Source of the DNA: an uncultured Eubacteriales bacterium
Lineage (GTDB): Bacteria; Bacillota; Clostridia; Christensenellales; Aristaeellaceae
Direction: 5' to 3'
DNA: 52,403 bases
Assembly: GCA_900315315.1 (NCBI GenBank)
Contig: OMYT01000023.1
Location: forward strand, 1 to 52,403
Part shown: one piece after another, positions 31,699 through 40,251 of the stretch
Position numbering within the stretch: position 1 is the stretch's first letter
Layout of the letters: every line of letters begins with the position of its first letter
Notes under the pieces: model-generated
What the model was told of the DNA's origin: nothing
Seen by the model: only the letters and a program-made list of their open reading frames with translations
Database searches by the model: none
Position numbers and translations under genes: made by a program

Positions 31699-34148
31699 GC
31701 GAGAACTTCAGCCAGGCGAGACCGGAAACCCCGGCAGGGCTTGTCTTCTTCGAGGCGCAGGAAAAGCCCCGGCAGTATGTGATCTTTGACAAAGCCCTGA
31801 TCAAAGGCTGCCAGGAGATGGAAATTTTCACCCCCACCGGGCTTCAGCTGACCTACCCCTTCCTGGATGAGGAACAGTGTGAAATCCGCTTTGAAGACGG
31901 AAAATGGATATATAAAAACCTGAGCGAAAACGTGTTCACCTTTGTGGGCGGAAAACTCCTGCCCCGCGGGGAGGAGCAGGCGCTCCGGGACAATATAGTC
32001 ATCCGCCTTTCCAACGACCGGATGCTCACGGCGGTCTTTCTGAAAGAGTTCGCCTCTTCCGCCGATTGGCAAATGATCAACATGGACGACGGCCGTCATA
32101 CCGTTGTCATTGAGAACGAGGCCTGGGAAGAAGGCAACACGGCGCTCACGCTGGAATATGAAAACAGCCGCTGGCACCTGGACGACATCGGCGTTTCCAA
32201 TCTGCTCCTGAACGGAAAACAGGTCAACGAGCCGACCGCACTGCAGTTTGATGATTGCCTGCAGATCGGCACCACCCGTTTTATCTTCGAAGGTTCCGGC
32301 ATGCTTTACAGCGTGCATTCCCATCAGGGCGGTCTGAACATCTCCATCGACGAGCGGACCGTCCGCAACGCGATGAAGAAGTACACGCTGCTCAAGGATA
32401 TTCACCTGTCGATCGAGCCGGGCAACATGGTCATGATCCTGGGCGGTTCCGGCGCCGGCAAAAGTACCTTCGTCAACGCCGTCACCGGCTATGAAAAAGC
32501 AAAGGCCGTCATCACAGAAGGCGGCGTGGATTATTACAAGCAGTATGACCAGGTCAAGCACCGGATCGGCTTCGTGCCCCAGGAAAACCTGATGCGCGAA
32601 GAGGACACCGTCGAGATGACGGTCAGCAACGCTGCAGACCTCCGCCTTCCGGCAACGATCTCCGAGGAGGAGAAAAAACGCCGGGTCCGGATGGCGCTGG
32701 AAACCTTCGGCCTGACCGGGCGGGAGGACACGCTGGTCAGCAAGCTTTCCGGCGGCCAGAAAAAGCGCCTGTCCATCTGTACGGAGTTTGTCGCAAGCCC
32801 CAATCTGTTCATTCTGGATGAGCCGGATTCCGGCCTGGACGGGATCATGGCCCGGAGCCTGATGGAAAACCTGCGGCTGATCGCCTGCCAGGGAAAAATG
32901 GTCCTGGTCATCACCCACGCGCCGGACCGGGTCGCAAACCTCTTTGACAAGGTCATTGTCCTCGCCAAGGGCACGGAGAACCATGTCGGCCAGCTGGCCT
33001 TCTACGGCGGTATTCAGGAGGCGAAGGACTTCTTCGGAACGGATTCCCTGGAAAACGTCGTCAAGCGGATCAACGCCGTCAACGAAGGCGGCGAAGGCCG
33101 GGCGGACGAGTTCATAGAAAAATACAGGGCCTACTCGGCTCAGCGGGACGCGAAGGAAAAAGACGACTTCCGGGAAGCGGGGGCGGAAGAGGAAGAGATT
33201 CCCGCCACGGACGTGGATGTCAGCATTCGCTATAAGAGCCGTCTGGCGCAGATCCCCATCTTCCTGGGCAAGCATTTCCGGATGTTCATCACCGAGGGGA
33301 ACTGGAAGGTGCTGCCCCTGTCGGCCATCATCGCCTATCTGGTGGTTTATGTCATGGGCAAGCGGATGTTCATCAACATGGAGGGAACCTCCTATGCCGC
33401 CTTTGCCATCACCTGCGTATGCCTCTGGAACGGTGTTTTCAACTCCATTCAGGTCGTCTGCAAGGAACGCGGCATCATCAAGCGGGAACACCGGGCCGGT
33501 CTGCATATCACCTCCTACCTGGCGTCCCATATGATCTATCAGGCGATTATCTGCCTGATCCAGGTCGTCATGATGATCGTCATCTTCCTGATCTTCGGCG
33601 TGCACATCCCTTCCGGCAGCGCGGTAACCGGCAGTTTCCTGCTGGATTTGGGTATCACAATGTTCCTGATCACCTATGCGTCGGACATGCTGGGTCTGAT
33701 GATTTCCTGCATCGTGCACTCGCCCATGACCGCCATGACCGTCATGCCCTTTGTGCTGATCGTTCAGCTGGTGTTCGCCAATTTCGTCATCCCGCTGAAT
33801 GCCGTCGGCAAAAAGCTTTCCAATGTTACCATCAGCAAATGGGGTATTCAGGCTGTCTGCAGCGTCTCAGACTATAATTCCCAGGAGTCAACCGTGCTTC
33901 TGACCGCCCTGAACACCATGAGCAACAAAGATCCCGACAGTCTGATCTCCAGGGTTCAGCGGGTACTTTCCATCGACGAAGTCAACCATAAGGTAGGGCA
34001 GCTGACCGCTTCCCAGCTGCAGAACAGCGAATATGCCTTCACGGCCGAAAACGTCCTGAAGAACTGGGGAATCCTGATCGCCTTTACCCTGCTCTATGTC
34101 CTCATCGGCTTCCTTTTTCTCAAACAGATCGATTACGACAAGAGATAG
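31695..34148 (+). CDS. FHA-like/ABCG-type ABC transporter
   Basis: 817 aa in one chain. Residues 1-210 contain two FHA-like regions; the second ends in NLLLNGKQV...FDDCLQIGTTRFIF, but the Ser/His that normally bind phosphothreonine are not evident. The ATPase (about 225-470) has Walker A GGSGAGKST (about 250), LSGGQKKRLSI (about 352), LFILDEPDSGLDG (about 375) and THAP. After a charged linker the C-terminal ABC2-type membrane domain (about 535-817) has six helices. This ABCG-like half-transporter arrangement exports lipids or other hydrophobic compounds in other systems. The substrate is unknown. Confidence 0.85.
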   Translation: MSENFSQARPETPAGLVFFEAQEKPRQYVIFDKALIKGCQEMEIFTPTGLQLTYPFLDEEQCEIRFEDGKWIYKNLSENVFTFVGGKLLPRGEEQALRDNIVIRLSNDRMLTAVFLKEFASSADWQMINMDDGRHTVVIENEAWEEGNTALTLEYENSRWHLDDIGVSNLLLNGKQVNEPTALQFDDCLQIGTTRFIFEGSGMLYSVHSHQGGLNISIDERTVRNAMKKYTLLKDIHLSIEPGNMVMILGGSGAGKSTFVNAVTGYEKAKAVITEGGVDYYKQYDQVKHRIGFVPQENLMREEDTVEMTVSNAADLRLPATISEEEKKRRVRMALETFGLTGREDTLVSKLSGGQKKRLSICTEFVASPNLFILDEPDSGLDGIMARSLMENLRLIACQGKMVLVITHAPDRVANLFDKVIVLAKGTENHVGQLAFYGGIQEAKDFFGTDSLENVVKRINAVNEGGEGRADEFIEKYRAYSAQRDAKEKDDFREAGAEEEEIPATDVDVSIRYKSRLAQIPIFLGKHFRMFITEGNWKVLPLSAIIAYLVVYVMGKRMFINMEGTSYAAFAITCVCLWNGVFNSIQVVCKERGIIKREHRAGLHITSYLASHMIYQAIICLIQVVMMIVIFLIFGVHIPSGSAVTGSFLLDLGITMFLITYASDMLGLMISCIVHSPMTAMTVMPFVLIVQLVFANFVIPLNAVGKKLSNVTISKWGIQAVCSVSDYNSQESTVLLTALNTMSNKDPDSLISRVQRVLSIDEVNHKVGQLTASQLQNSEYAFTAENVLKNWGILIAFTLLYVLIGFLFLKQIDYDKR

Positions 34149-34425
34149 CACCCGGTCAGAAAGAAACACCGGTCCGCCTTGTATCCGGTAAACGTCTTCG
34201 AATATTCCATGGCAAAATCCCCTCGCGAAACGCAGATTATGCCGTTTTTAATGGTTAATTCGGCATAATCTTCTCTTTTTGCATGGATTATGCTGTTTTT
34301 AAGTTGTTATTTGGCATAATCTGTGAAAATGCTGAAGATGATTCTGCAATAATGAGTCTGGCTGAAAATTCAGTTTTCCGGTATAATGGTTCCGTTTCAG
34401 ACTATGTATCGAAAGGAAGATTTCC
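34149..34425. other. gap with two tandem hairpins
   Basis: No gene. It holds the paired palindromes described separately (34234-34321), and a good -10 TATAAT (34382-34387) with a weak -35 (TGGCTG, 34359-34364) that should serve the DUF1015 gene. Confidence 0.6.
34234..34321. repeat. two tandem palindromic units
   Basis: Unit 1 (34234-34271) has a perfect 10-bp stem AGATTATGCC/GGCATAATCT; unit 2 (34286-34321) has an 8-bp stem GATTATGC/GCATAATC. Both loops begin with the same GTTTTTAA or TGTTTTTAA run, so the units look duplicated. They could be a small mobile palindrome, a paired operator or a folded leader. Confidence 0.65.
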
Positions 34426-35682
34426 ATGTCTTTTGAACGTATCGGTATCCGTCCAGCTCAGATCCTCCTGCCGGCTCCCGCCGTCCGGCCGGAAACCTGG
34501 GCCTGCATCGCCTGTGATCAGTATACCTCCGAGCCGGCGTACTGGGAGAAAGCCTTCGCTTCAGCCGGTTCCTCTCCTTCCGCCCTCCGGCTGATCCTTC
34601 CGGAATGTTATCTGAAGGACAGTGAAAAGCGGATCCCCGGCATTCACCAAACCATGACGGAGTATCTGGAACAGGGCCTCCTGGCTCCGGCGGTGGATCC
34701 CGGCTTCGTCCTCTGCGAGCGGACCATTGCCTCCGGGTCCCGGCTGGGCCTGGTCTGCGCGGTGGATCTGGAACAGTATTCCTTTGAAAAAGGGTCCCTG
34801 CCCCTGGTCCGCCCCACGGAGCAGACCATCGCCTCCCGGCTGCCTCCCCGGCTGGTTATCCGCCGCGGCGCGCCGGTGGAGCTGACCCATATCATGATCC
34901 TCATCGATGATCCGGACCGGACCGTCCTGGAGCCCCTGCAGGCAAAGAAAGCCTCCCTCCGGAAGCTCTACGATTTTGACCTGATGATGGACGGCGGGCA
35001 TCTCGCCGGCTGGGCCCTGGATACCCCGGACCTGCTGGAGCAGGTCGACCGCAGCCTGAACGCGCTGATGGACACCAAAGGTGAGCATCCGCTCCTCCTG
35101 GCCGTCGGCGACGGAAACCACAGCCTGGCCACCGCCAAGGCATACTGGAACGAGCTCCGGGAAAGCCTGACCGCGGAAGAACGGGAAAATCATCCCGCCC
35201 GCTTCGCCCTCTGTGAAATCGTGAACATTCACGATAACGCCCTGCTTTTCGAGCCGATCCACCGGATCGTCACGGGAACGGACCGCAAGGCGCTCCTGGC
35301 CGATTGGCGGCAGTATGCCGCAACCCGCGGCATGTCGCTGCAGGCCGGGGGAGAAGGCCACCGCTTCACCGTCGTGTCCGCAGACGGGGAAGAGTCCGTG
35401 GTTGTCGCTTCGCCCGAGGGCGCCATTCCCTGCGAAACAATTCAGAAGTATCTGGATGATTTCCTCGCCCGCCATCCGGAAACGGAGATCGATTATATCC
35501 ACGGGGAGGAGTCCCTGCGCACGCTGGCGCAGCAGCCGTCCGCCGTCGGTTTCCTGCTGCCGGAGATTGACAAGCATACCTTCTTCGCGGATGTGGAGCG
35601 GCTCGGCGTCCTGCCGCGGAAAACCTTCTCCATGGGCGAAGCCGATGAGAAACGCTTTTACATGGAAGCAAAGAGAATCTGA
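34426..35682 (+). CDS. DUF1015-family protein
   Basis: 418 aa, cytoplasmic, matching DUF1015 over its full length (QYTSEPAYWE, AVGDGNHSLATAKAYW, EIVNIHDNALLFEPIHR, and the end KTFSMGEADEKRFYMEAKRI). The conserved GDGNHS block suggests an active or ligand site, but the function of the family is not established to my knowledge. AAAGGA precedes the ATG. It is followed by a bidirectional terminator and appears to be monocistronic. Confidence 0.85.
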   Translation: MSFERIGIRPAQILLPAPAVRPETWACIACDQYTSEPAYWEKAFASAGSSPSALRLILPECYLKDSEKRIPGIHQTMTEYLEQGLLAPAVDPGFVLCERTIASGSRLGLVCAVDLEQYSFEKGSLPLVRPTEQTIASRLPPRLVIRRGAPVELTHIMILIDDPDRTVLEPLQAKKASLRKLYDFDLMMDGGHLAGWALDTPDLLEQVDRSLNALMDTKGEHPLLLAVGDGNHSLATAKAYWNELRESLTAEERENHPARFALCEIVNIHDNALLFEPIHRIVTGTDRKALLADWRQYAATRGMSLQAGGEGHRFTVVSADGEESVVVASPEGAIPCETIQKYLDDFLARHPETEIDYIHGEESLRTLAQQPSAVGFLLPEIDKHTFFADVERLGVLPRKTFSMGEADEKRFYMEAKRI

Positions 35683-35729
35683 TCTGAGCGGGAGAAGAAG
35701 CGGTCACGCCTAATACCGCGGCAGTCAAA

Positions 35730-35758
35730 AACAGCAGCTCGCATCTCGGGCTGCTGTT
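35730..35758. terminator. bidirectional intrinsic terminator
   Basis: A 9-bp stem AACAGCAGC/GCTGCTGTT with an 11-base loop between the convergent DUF1015 and XRE genes. T-rich tails follow in both directions (TGTTCTTT rightward; TTTTTGAC leftward). Confidence 0.85.
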
Positions 35759-35780
35759 TGTTCTTTCCGCTGTTATTCCT

Positions 35781-36509
35781 TTACAGTTCAAACGTGACTT
35801 TCACGCACCGGGAAAGGAAGCCGATTTCGTTGATGGGCACTGTCTCCGCTTCGTATTCCCGGTCGTAGGACTGGAGCAGCACATTTCGGTCGTCCAGGAT
35901 CTTGATCTTGCGCAGATACCGGTGCTCGTTGTAGTTCATCAGCATCACCGCACCGTCCACCGGGCTCTGGGCCGGAACCGTCAGCACGATGTCGCCCTTG
36001 TGGATCCGGAATCCCCGCATGCTGTCGTCCGGCGCCAGGTAAAAGAAAACCTTGTCCGGGTTGGCGCCCTCGATGCGCCCGTTCTCCACCGGCACCAGCT
36101 GATAGCCCACGGGCTTCATCACGGCGTTCATCACCGGCACCCGCTTCAGCACGCTCTGCAGCGCGTCCAGCCATACGCTGCCGGCCACGCCTTCATCCTT
36201 TTCTTCGGTGGAGGCCGCCAGTTCCGCTTCCTTCTTCGGCGGTTTTTTCAGCGCCTGCGCCATCCTCGGCTGTACCTGCGCCAGGTCCACCGTCGCGGCG
36301 ATATCGTCCAGGGTAAATTCGGCTTCGGTCTGCTGCTTCAGGCCCATGCTCTTCAGGATGCGCCTTGCCTGGTCGTCCGCGATAATCCGCGTGCCGGCTT
36401 CCACCGCCAGCAGATAGCTCTCGCTGACGCCGCACTTCTTTGCCACCTGTTTCGGCGTCAGTTTCTGCCGGATTCGTTCTGTCCGGATCAGGTCTCCCAG
36501 TCTGCTCAT
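35781..36509 (-). CDS. XRE regulator with S24/LexA-like C-terminal domain
   Basis: 242 aa. The helix-turn-helix is at about 5-60 (GDLIRTERIRQKLTPKQVAK, CGVSESYLLAVEAG). A long linker rich in Lys and Glu follows, then a signal-peptidase-like fold (about 150-242) with DDSMRGFRIHKGDIVLT, the Ser motif of LexA/CI-type repressors. A clear catalytic Lys is not obvious, so self-cleavage is uncertain. I chose ATG 36509, which follows GGAGAG, over an upstream in-frame start. It lies just beyond the end of the liv operon on the same strand; targets unknown. Confidence 0.78.
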   Translation of the reverse strand: MSRLGDLIRTERIRQKLTPKQVAKKCGVSESYLLAVEAGTRIIADDQARRILKSMGLKQQTEAEFTLDDIAATVDLAQVQPRMAQALKKPPKKEAELAASTEEKDEGVAGSVWLDALQSVLKRVPVMNAVMKPVGYQLVPVENGRIEGANPDKVFFYLAPDDSMRGFRIHKGDIVLTVPAQSPVDGAVMLMNYNEHRYLRKIKILDDRNVLLQSYDREYEAETVPINEIGFLSRCVKVTFEL

Positions 36510-36593
36510 TGATTCTCTCCTGACTGAAACGGCAGCCTGCCGGGCGTAGGCCAAAATCCGATCTCCCGGCATCAAAGCTGCTTATTTTGATTG

Positions 36594-37316
36594 TCAGCCT
36601 TTGCTCGTTTTCCCCAGATACGCCTCCTGGATCGCTTCGCTCGCGAGGAGCTCCTCGCCGGTTCCGGACATCGTGATCCGCCCGGTCTCCATCACGTAGG
36701 CGTAGTCGCAGGCGTGCAGGGCGGCGTTCGCGTTCTGCTCGATCAGTAGCACCGTCATGCCGGTGCTCTTCAGCGTCTGGATGATCATGAAGATATCCTT
36801 GACCACCAGCGGCGCCAGGCCCAGGCTGGGTTCATCCATCATGATGATCTTCGGCCGGGTCATGATCGCGCGGCCCACGGCCAGCATCTGCTGCTCGCCG
36901 CCGGACAGCGTACCCGCCAATTGCCAGGAGCGTTCCTTCAGCCGGGGAAAGAGGTCATATACATAGTTGATATCTTCTTCGATCAGTTCCTTGTCCTTGC
37001 GCAGATATGCGCCGATCCGCAGGTTCTCCAGCACCGTCAGGTTGGCGAACACCCGCCGTCCTTCCGGCACCATGGCAATCCCCGTCTCCACGATCTTCTG
37101 GGTTCCGAAGTCAGTGATATCCCGGCCTTCATAATAAATCCGCCCGGATTTCGCGGGCACCAGCCCGGAAATGGTCCGCAGGGTTGTGCTCTTGCCCGCG
37201 CCGTTGGCGCCGATCAGGGTCACGATCTTGCCCTGGTCCACCTCAAAGGAGATCCCCTTCAGGGCTTCGATGCCGCCGTAGGAAACCACCAGATCCGTCA
37301 CTTTCAGCAGGCTCAT
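36594..37316 (-). CDS. livF: branched-chain amino acid ABC ATPase LivF
   Basis: 240 aa. Walker A GANGAGKS, signature LSGGEQQMLAVGRAIM, Walker B IIMMDEPSLGLAP, and VLLIEQNANAAL instead of the usual switch-His block, as in other LivF proteins. It drives uptake of Leu/Ile/Val or related amino acids with LivG, LivH, LivM and LivJ. The start overlaps the livG stop by 4 bases; it is the last gene of the liv operon. Confidence 0.94.
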   Translation of the reverse strand: MSLLKVTDLVVSYGGIEALKGISFEVDQGKIVTLIGANGAGKSTTLRTISGLVPAKSGRIYYEGRDITDFGTQKIVETGIAMVPEGRRVFANLTVLENLRIGAYLRKDKELIEEDINYVYDLFPRLKERSWQLAGTLSGGEQQMLAVGRAIMTRPKIIMMDEPSLGLAPLVVKDIFMIIQTLKSTGMTVLLIEQNANAALHACDYAYVMETGRITMSGTGEELLASEAIQEAYLGKTSKG

Positions 37317-38176
37317 TCTTCATCCACCCCCAGATAGGCCGCGATGACGACCGGGTTTTTCTGGATCTCGTCCGGCGTTCCTTCGGCAATCTGCTTGCCG
37401 AAGTCCAGCACATAGATCCGGTCGGAGATGTCCATCACCAGGTTCATATGGTGCTCGATCATGAAAACCGTGAGGTCGAATTTGTTTTTGATCCCCACGA
37501 TAAATTCGCCCAGCTCGTCCGTTTCCTGCGGGTTCATGCCGGCCGCCGGTTCGTCCAGCAGCAGCAGCGTCGGGTCGGTCGCCAGGGCCCGGGCAATTTC
37601 CAGCCTGCGCTGCTTGCCGTATGGCAGGGAGGTCGCCAGCTCGTCCCCGACGTCCGCCAGGCCCACGATCTCGAGCAGGTTCCTTGCCTTTTCCCGCATG
37701 GCCTTCTCTTCCTTCGCGTTCAGCCGGAAGGAAGCCGTCAGGAAATTGCTGGTCCGGCGCAGATGCGTTCCGATCAGGACGTTTTCGAAAGCCGTCTGGC
37801 TCTTGAACAGGCGGATGTTCTGGAAGGTCCTGGCAATGCCCATGTGCGTGATCTTGTCCGGTGTATACACAACCGCCTTCTGGTCTTTATACTTGTCCGC
37901 GTTGATCCCGCTGTACTGCTTGACCATTTTCCCCTGGGGATGGTTGACGGCGATCGGTTTTCCGTGGAAATAAACCGCGCCGTTGGTCGGCTCATATACG
38001 CCGGTGATGCAGTTGAAGGCGGTTGTTTTCCCGGCGCCGTTCGGGCCGATCAGGGCCACGATCTCCCCCGTGTTCACTTCCAGCGAAAGGTTGTTGATCG
38101 CGACCACGCCGCCGAACTGCATGGTAATATCCGTCAGGCGCAGGACATTGTTATCGTTGTTCTTGCTCTCGCTCAT
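37313..38176 (-). CDS. livG: branched-chain amino acid ABC ATPase LivG
   Basis: 287 aa. Walker A GPNGAGKTT, the family insert with GIARTFQNIRLF, signature LPYGKQRRLEIARAL, Walker B LLLLDEPAAGMNP, and VFMIEHHMNLVMDISD. ATG 38176 overlaps the livM stop (ATGA); longer in-frame starts run into livM. A somewhat long insert (RTSNFLTASFRLNAKEEKAM) lies before the helical domain, within the normal range. Confidence 0.93.
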   Translation of the reverse strand: MSESKNNDNNVLRLTDITMQFGGVVAINNLSLEVNTGEIVALIGPNGAGKTTAFNCITGVYEPTNGAVYFHGKPIAVNHPQGKMVKQYSGINADKYKDQKAVVYTPDKITHMGIARTFQNIRLFKSQTAFENVLIGTHLRRTSNFLTASFRLNAKEEKAMREKARNLLEIVGLADVGDELATSLPYGKQRRLEIARALATDPTLLLLDEPAAGMNPQETDELGEFIVGIKNKFDLTVFMIEHHMNLVMDISDRIYVLDFGKQIAEGTPDEIQKNPVVIAAYLGVDEE

Positions 38177-39252
38177 TTGATGTCGCTGCCTCCTTTCGCC
38201 TTTCTGCGGCTGCCGAGGTCCCATAGCTCCCGGTCACCCATGATTCCCTTCCGGAAGAACAGCACCACGACCATGATCACCACCGAGAACGCCACCATCC
38301 GGAATCCCGGCGCCAGCAGCGGAACCTTGAAATCGCCGATCATCGTTTCCGTGTCCAGGAACCGCAGCCACCATTCGCTGCACGCAATGAACAGGAAGGA
38401 CGCGATAATGCTGCCGGATACGGAGCCCAGCCCGCCGATCACCACGATCAGCAGGATCTCGTACGTCATGGCGCTCTTGAAGCCGTTGGCCTGCAGCGTT
38501 CCCTGATACATGGCCAGCAGCGCCCCGCCGATCCCCGCAAAGAAGCAGCTGATCACAAACGCCATCTGCTTGTGATGGAACAGGTTGATCCCCATCGCCT
38601 CCGCCGCGATCTCGTCGTCCCGGATGGCCTTGAAGGCCCGCCCGTAGGTGGAATTGATCAGCAGCAGAATCAGCCCGATGCAGATCCCGACCACGATGAA
38701 CGTGAACAGCACCGTGTTCCCCGGCATAGCCGTCTTCAGGGTCGGATAGGTCTTCAGCAGGTTGGATCCGTTGGTCAGCGGCCCGATCGCGTCCCACTGG
38801 ATAAAGGCGCGGATGATCTCCGCGAAGCCCAGCGTAGCGATCGCCAGATAGTCTCCCTTCAGCCGCAGCACCGGCATGCCGATCAGCGCCGCGAACAGCG
38901 CCGCCACGATTCCGGCAACCAGCAGCGCCGGAATCATGCCGATGGTAAACTGCACGATCCCGCCGTCATAATACTGGTAGACCGCCGCGCGCTTGGCCAT
39001 GGGGATGGTCAGGATCGCGTAGCTGTATGCGCCGATCAGCATAAATCCCGCCTGTCCCAGGGAGAAAAGTCCCGTAAATCCGTTCAGCAGGTTCATCGAG
39101 ACCGCGATCAGCGCGTAGACCGCGCCCTTCTGCAGCACCGTCACCGCCATGGACTTGGATCCGCAGGTCTGTTCCACAATGAATCCCGCCACATAGATCA
39201 GGGCCACCACAGCCAGCGAGATGATCAGACGCCGATTTCCTCTTTTCTTCAT
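38173..39252 (-). CDS. livM: branched-chain amino acid ABC permease LivM
   Basis: 359 aa with about ten membrane helices and the LivM docking loop (AIRDDEIAAEAMGINLFHHKQ). ATG 39252 follows GAGGTGAG; a GTG three codons earlier overlaps that ribosome site. It forms the membrane channel with LivH. The livH stop is only 10 bases upstream. Confidence 0.93.
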   Translation of the reverse strand: MKKRGNRRLIISLAVVALIYVAGFIVEQTCGSKSMAVTVLQKGAVYALIAVSMNLLNGFTGLFSLGQAGFMLIGAYSYAILTIPMAKRAAVYQYYDGGIVQFTIGMIPALLVAGIVAALFAALIGMPVLRLKGDYLAIATLGFAEIIRAFIQWDAIGPLTNGSNLLKTYPTLKTAMPGNTVLFTFIVVGICIGLILLLINSTYGRAFKAIRDDEIAAEAMGINLFHHKQMAFVISCFFAGIGGALLAMYQGTLQANGFKSAMTYEILLIVVIGGLGSVSGSIIASFLFIACSEWWLRFLDTETMIGDFKVPLLAPGFRMVAFSVVIMVVVLFFRKGIMGDRELWDLGSRRKAKGGSDIK

Positions 39253-39262
39253 CTTTCTCACC

Positions 39263-40141
39263 TCACACTTTCTCCCGCGTCTTTTCGCCGAACAGTCCCG
39301 TGGGCCGTACCAGCAGCACCACGATCAGCAGGGCAAACGTAAACGCGTCGGAGAACATCGTCAGTCCGGCCGCCTTGATCAGGTTTTCGCAGATACCGAT
39401 GATCAGTGCGCCGATCATGGCGCCCGGAATCGACCCGATCCCTCCGAACACCGCCGCCACGAATGCCTTCAGGCCGGGCATCGCGCCGATGGTCGGCGTC
39501 ACCGCCGTGTAGTTCGTGAAGTACAGCATCGATCCGATCGCCGCCATCGCGGAACCGATAATGAACGTGACGGAAATCACGTTGTTGATCTTGATGCCCA
39601 TCAGCTGTGCCGTTTCAAAATCCACCGAAACCGCCCGCATCGCCATGCCGATCTTCGTCCGCTTGATCAGCAGCACCAGCGCCACGACCAGGATCACCGT
39701 CACCACCGGTGTCACCAGGGTAACCACCTTCGTGCTCGCGCTGCCGATCTGGATCGAATCGCCCAGGCCGGGAAGCACGGGATACTGGCGGGCCAGGCCG
39801 CCGGTCAGGTACCACATCAGGTTCTGCAGCAGATAGCTCACGCCGATGGCGGAAATCATGATCGACATTCTCGGCGCGGTCCGCAGCGGTTTATAGGCAA
39901 CCCGCTCGACCGTGAAGCCCAGGATCACCGTCAGGATGATCACCAGCGGAACAGCCAGGGCCGGCGGCAGCGCGGCTGCCAGGTAGACCATGAAGAAACC
40001 CGCCGCCGTAAAGATATCGCCGTGAGCAAAGTTGATCAGGCGCAGGATGCCGTAAACCAGCGTATATCCCACCGCAATCAGCGCGTATTGTCCGCCGACG
40101 GAGATCCCGGCCAGCAGGTAAGGGAGCAGCGTATCAAACAT
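39263..40141 (-). CDS. livH: branched-chain amino acid ABC permease LivH
   Basis: 292 aa, about eight membrane helices, with the LivH features VGYTLVYGILRLINFAHGDI, ERVAYKPLRTAPRMS, the docking loop MRAVSVDFETAQLMGIKIN, and GGIGSIPGAMIGALIIG. It is separated from livJ by a strong terminator hairpin, which probably reduces its expression relative to the binding protein. Confidence 0.94.
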   Translation of the reverse strand: MFDTLLPYLLAGISVGGQYALIAVGYTLVYGILRLINFAHGDIFTAAGFFMVYLAAALPPALAVPLVIILTVILGFTVERVAYKPLRTAPRMSIMISAIGVSYLLQNLMWYLTGGLARQYPVLPGLGDSIQIGSASTKVVTLVTPVVTVILVVALVLLIKRTKIGMAMRAVSVDFETAQLMGIKINNVISVTFIIGSAMAAIGSMLYFTNYTAVTPTIGAMPGLKAFVAAVFGGIGSIPGAMIGALIIGICENLIKAAGLTMFSDAFTFALLIVVLLVRPTGLFGEKTREKV

Positions 40142-40193
40142 ATCAGTCTCGCCCTTCCATGGAAATAATCATAAATGATTTCAGTTCAAACAT

Positions 40194-40235
40194 GAAAAAA
40201 TCAAACGGGAGCTGCTGCTAACCGCAGCAGCTCCC
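40194..40235 (-). terminator. terminator between livJ and livH
   Basis: A perfect 12-bp stem GGGAGCTGCTGC/GCAGCAGCTCCC with a 5-base loop (40207-40235), then GTTTGATTTTTT on the minus strand. It allows high livJ expression with partial read-through into livHMGF, a common arrangement for binding proteins. Confidence 0.85.
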
Positions 40236-40251
40236 AGTCTTCAGCAAAGGA

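Noticed and set aside
31617-33719. A 700-codon open frame on the strand opposite the FHA/ABC transporter
   Set aside because: It has no recognisable family or motif and mirrors the codons of a clear transporter gene. Similar long antisense frames over the nucleotidase, mutase, ligase and polA genes were rejected for the same reason.
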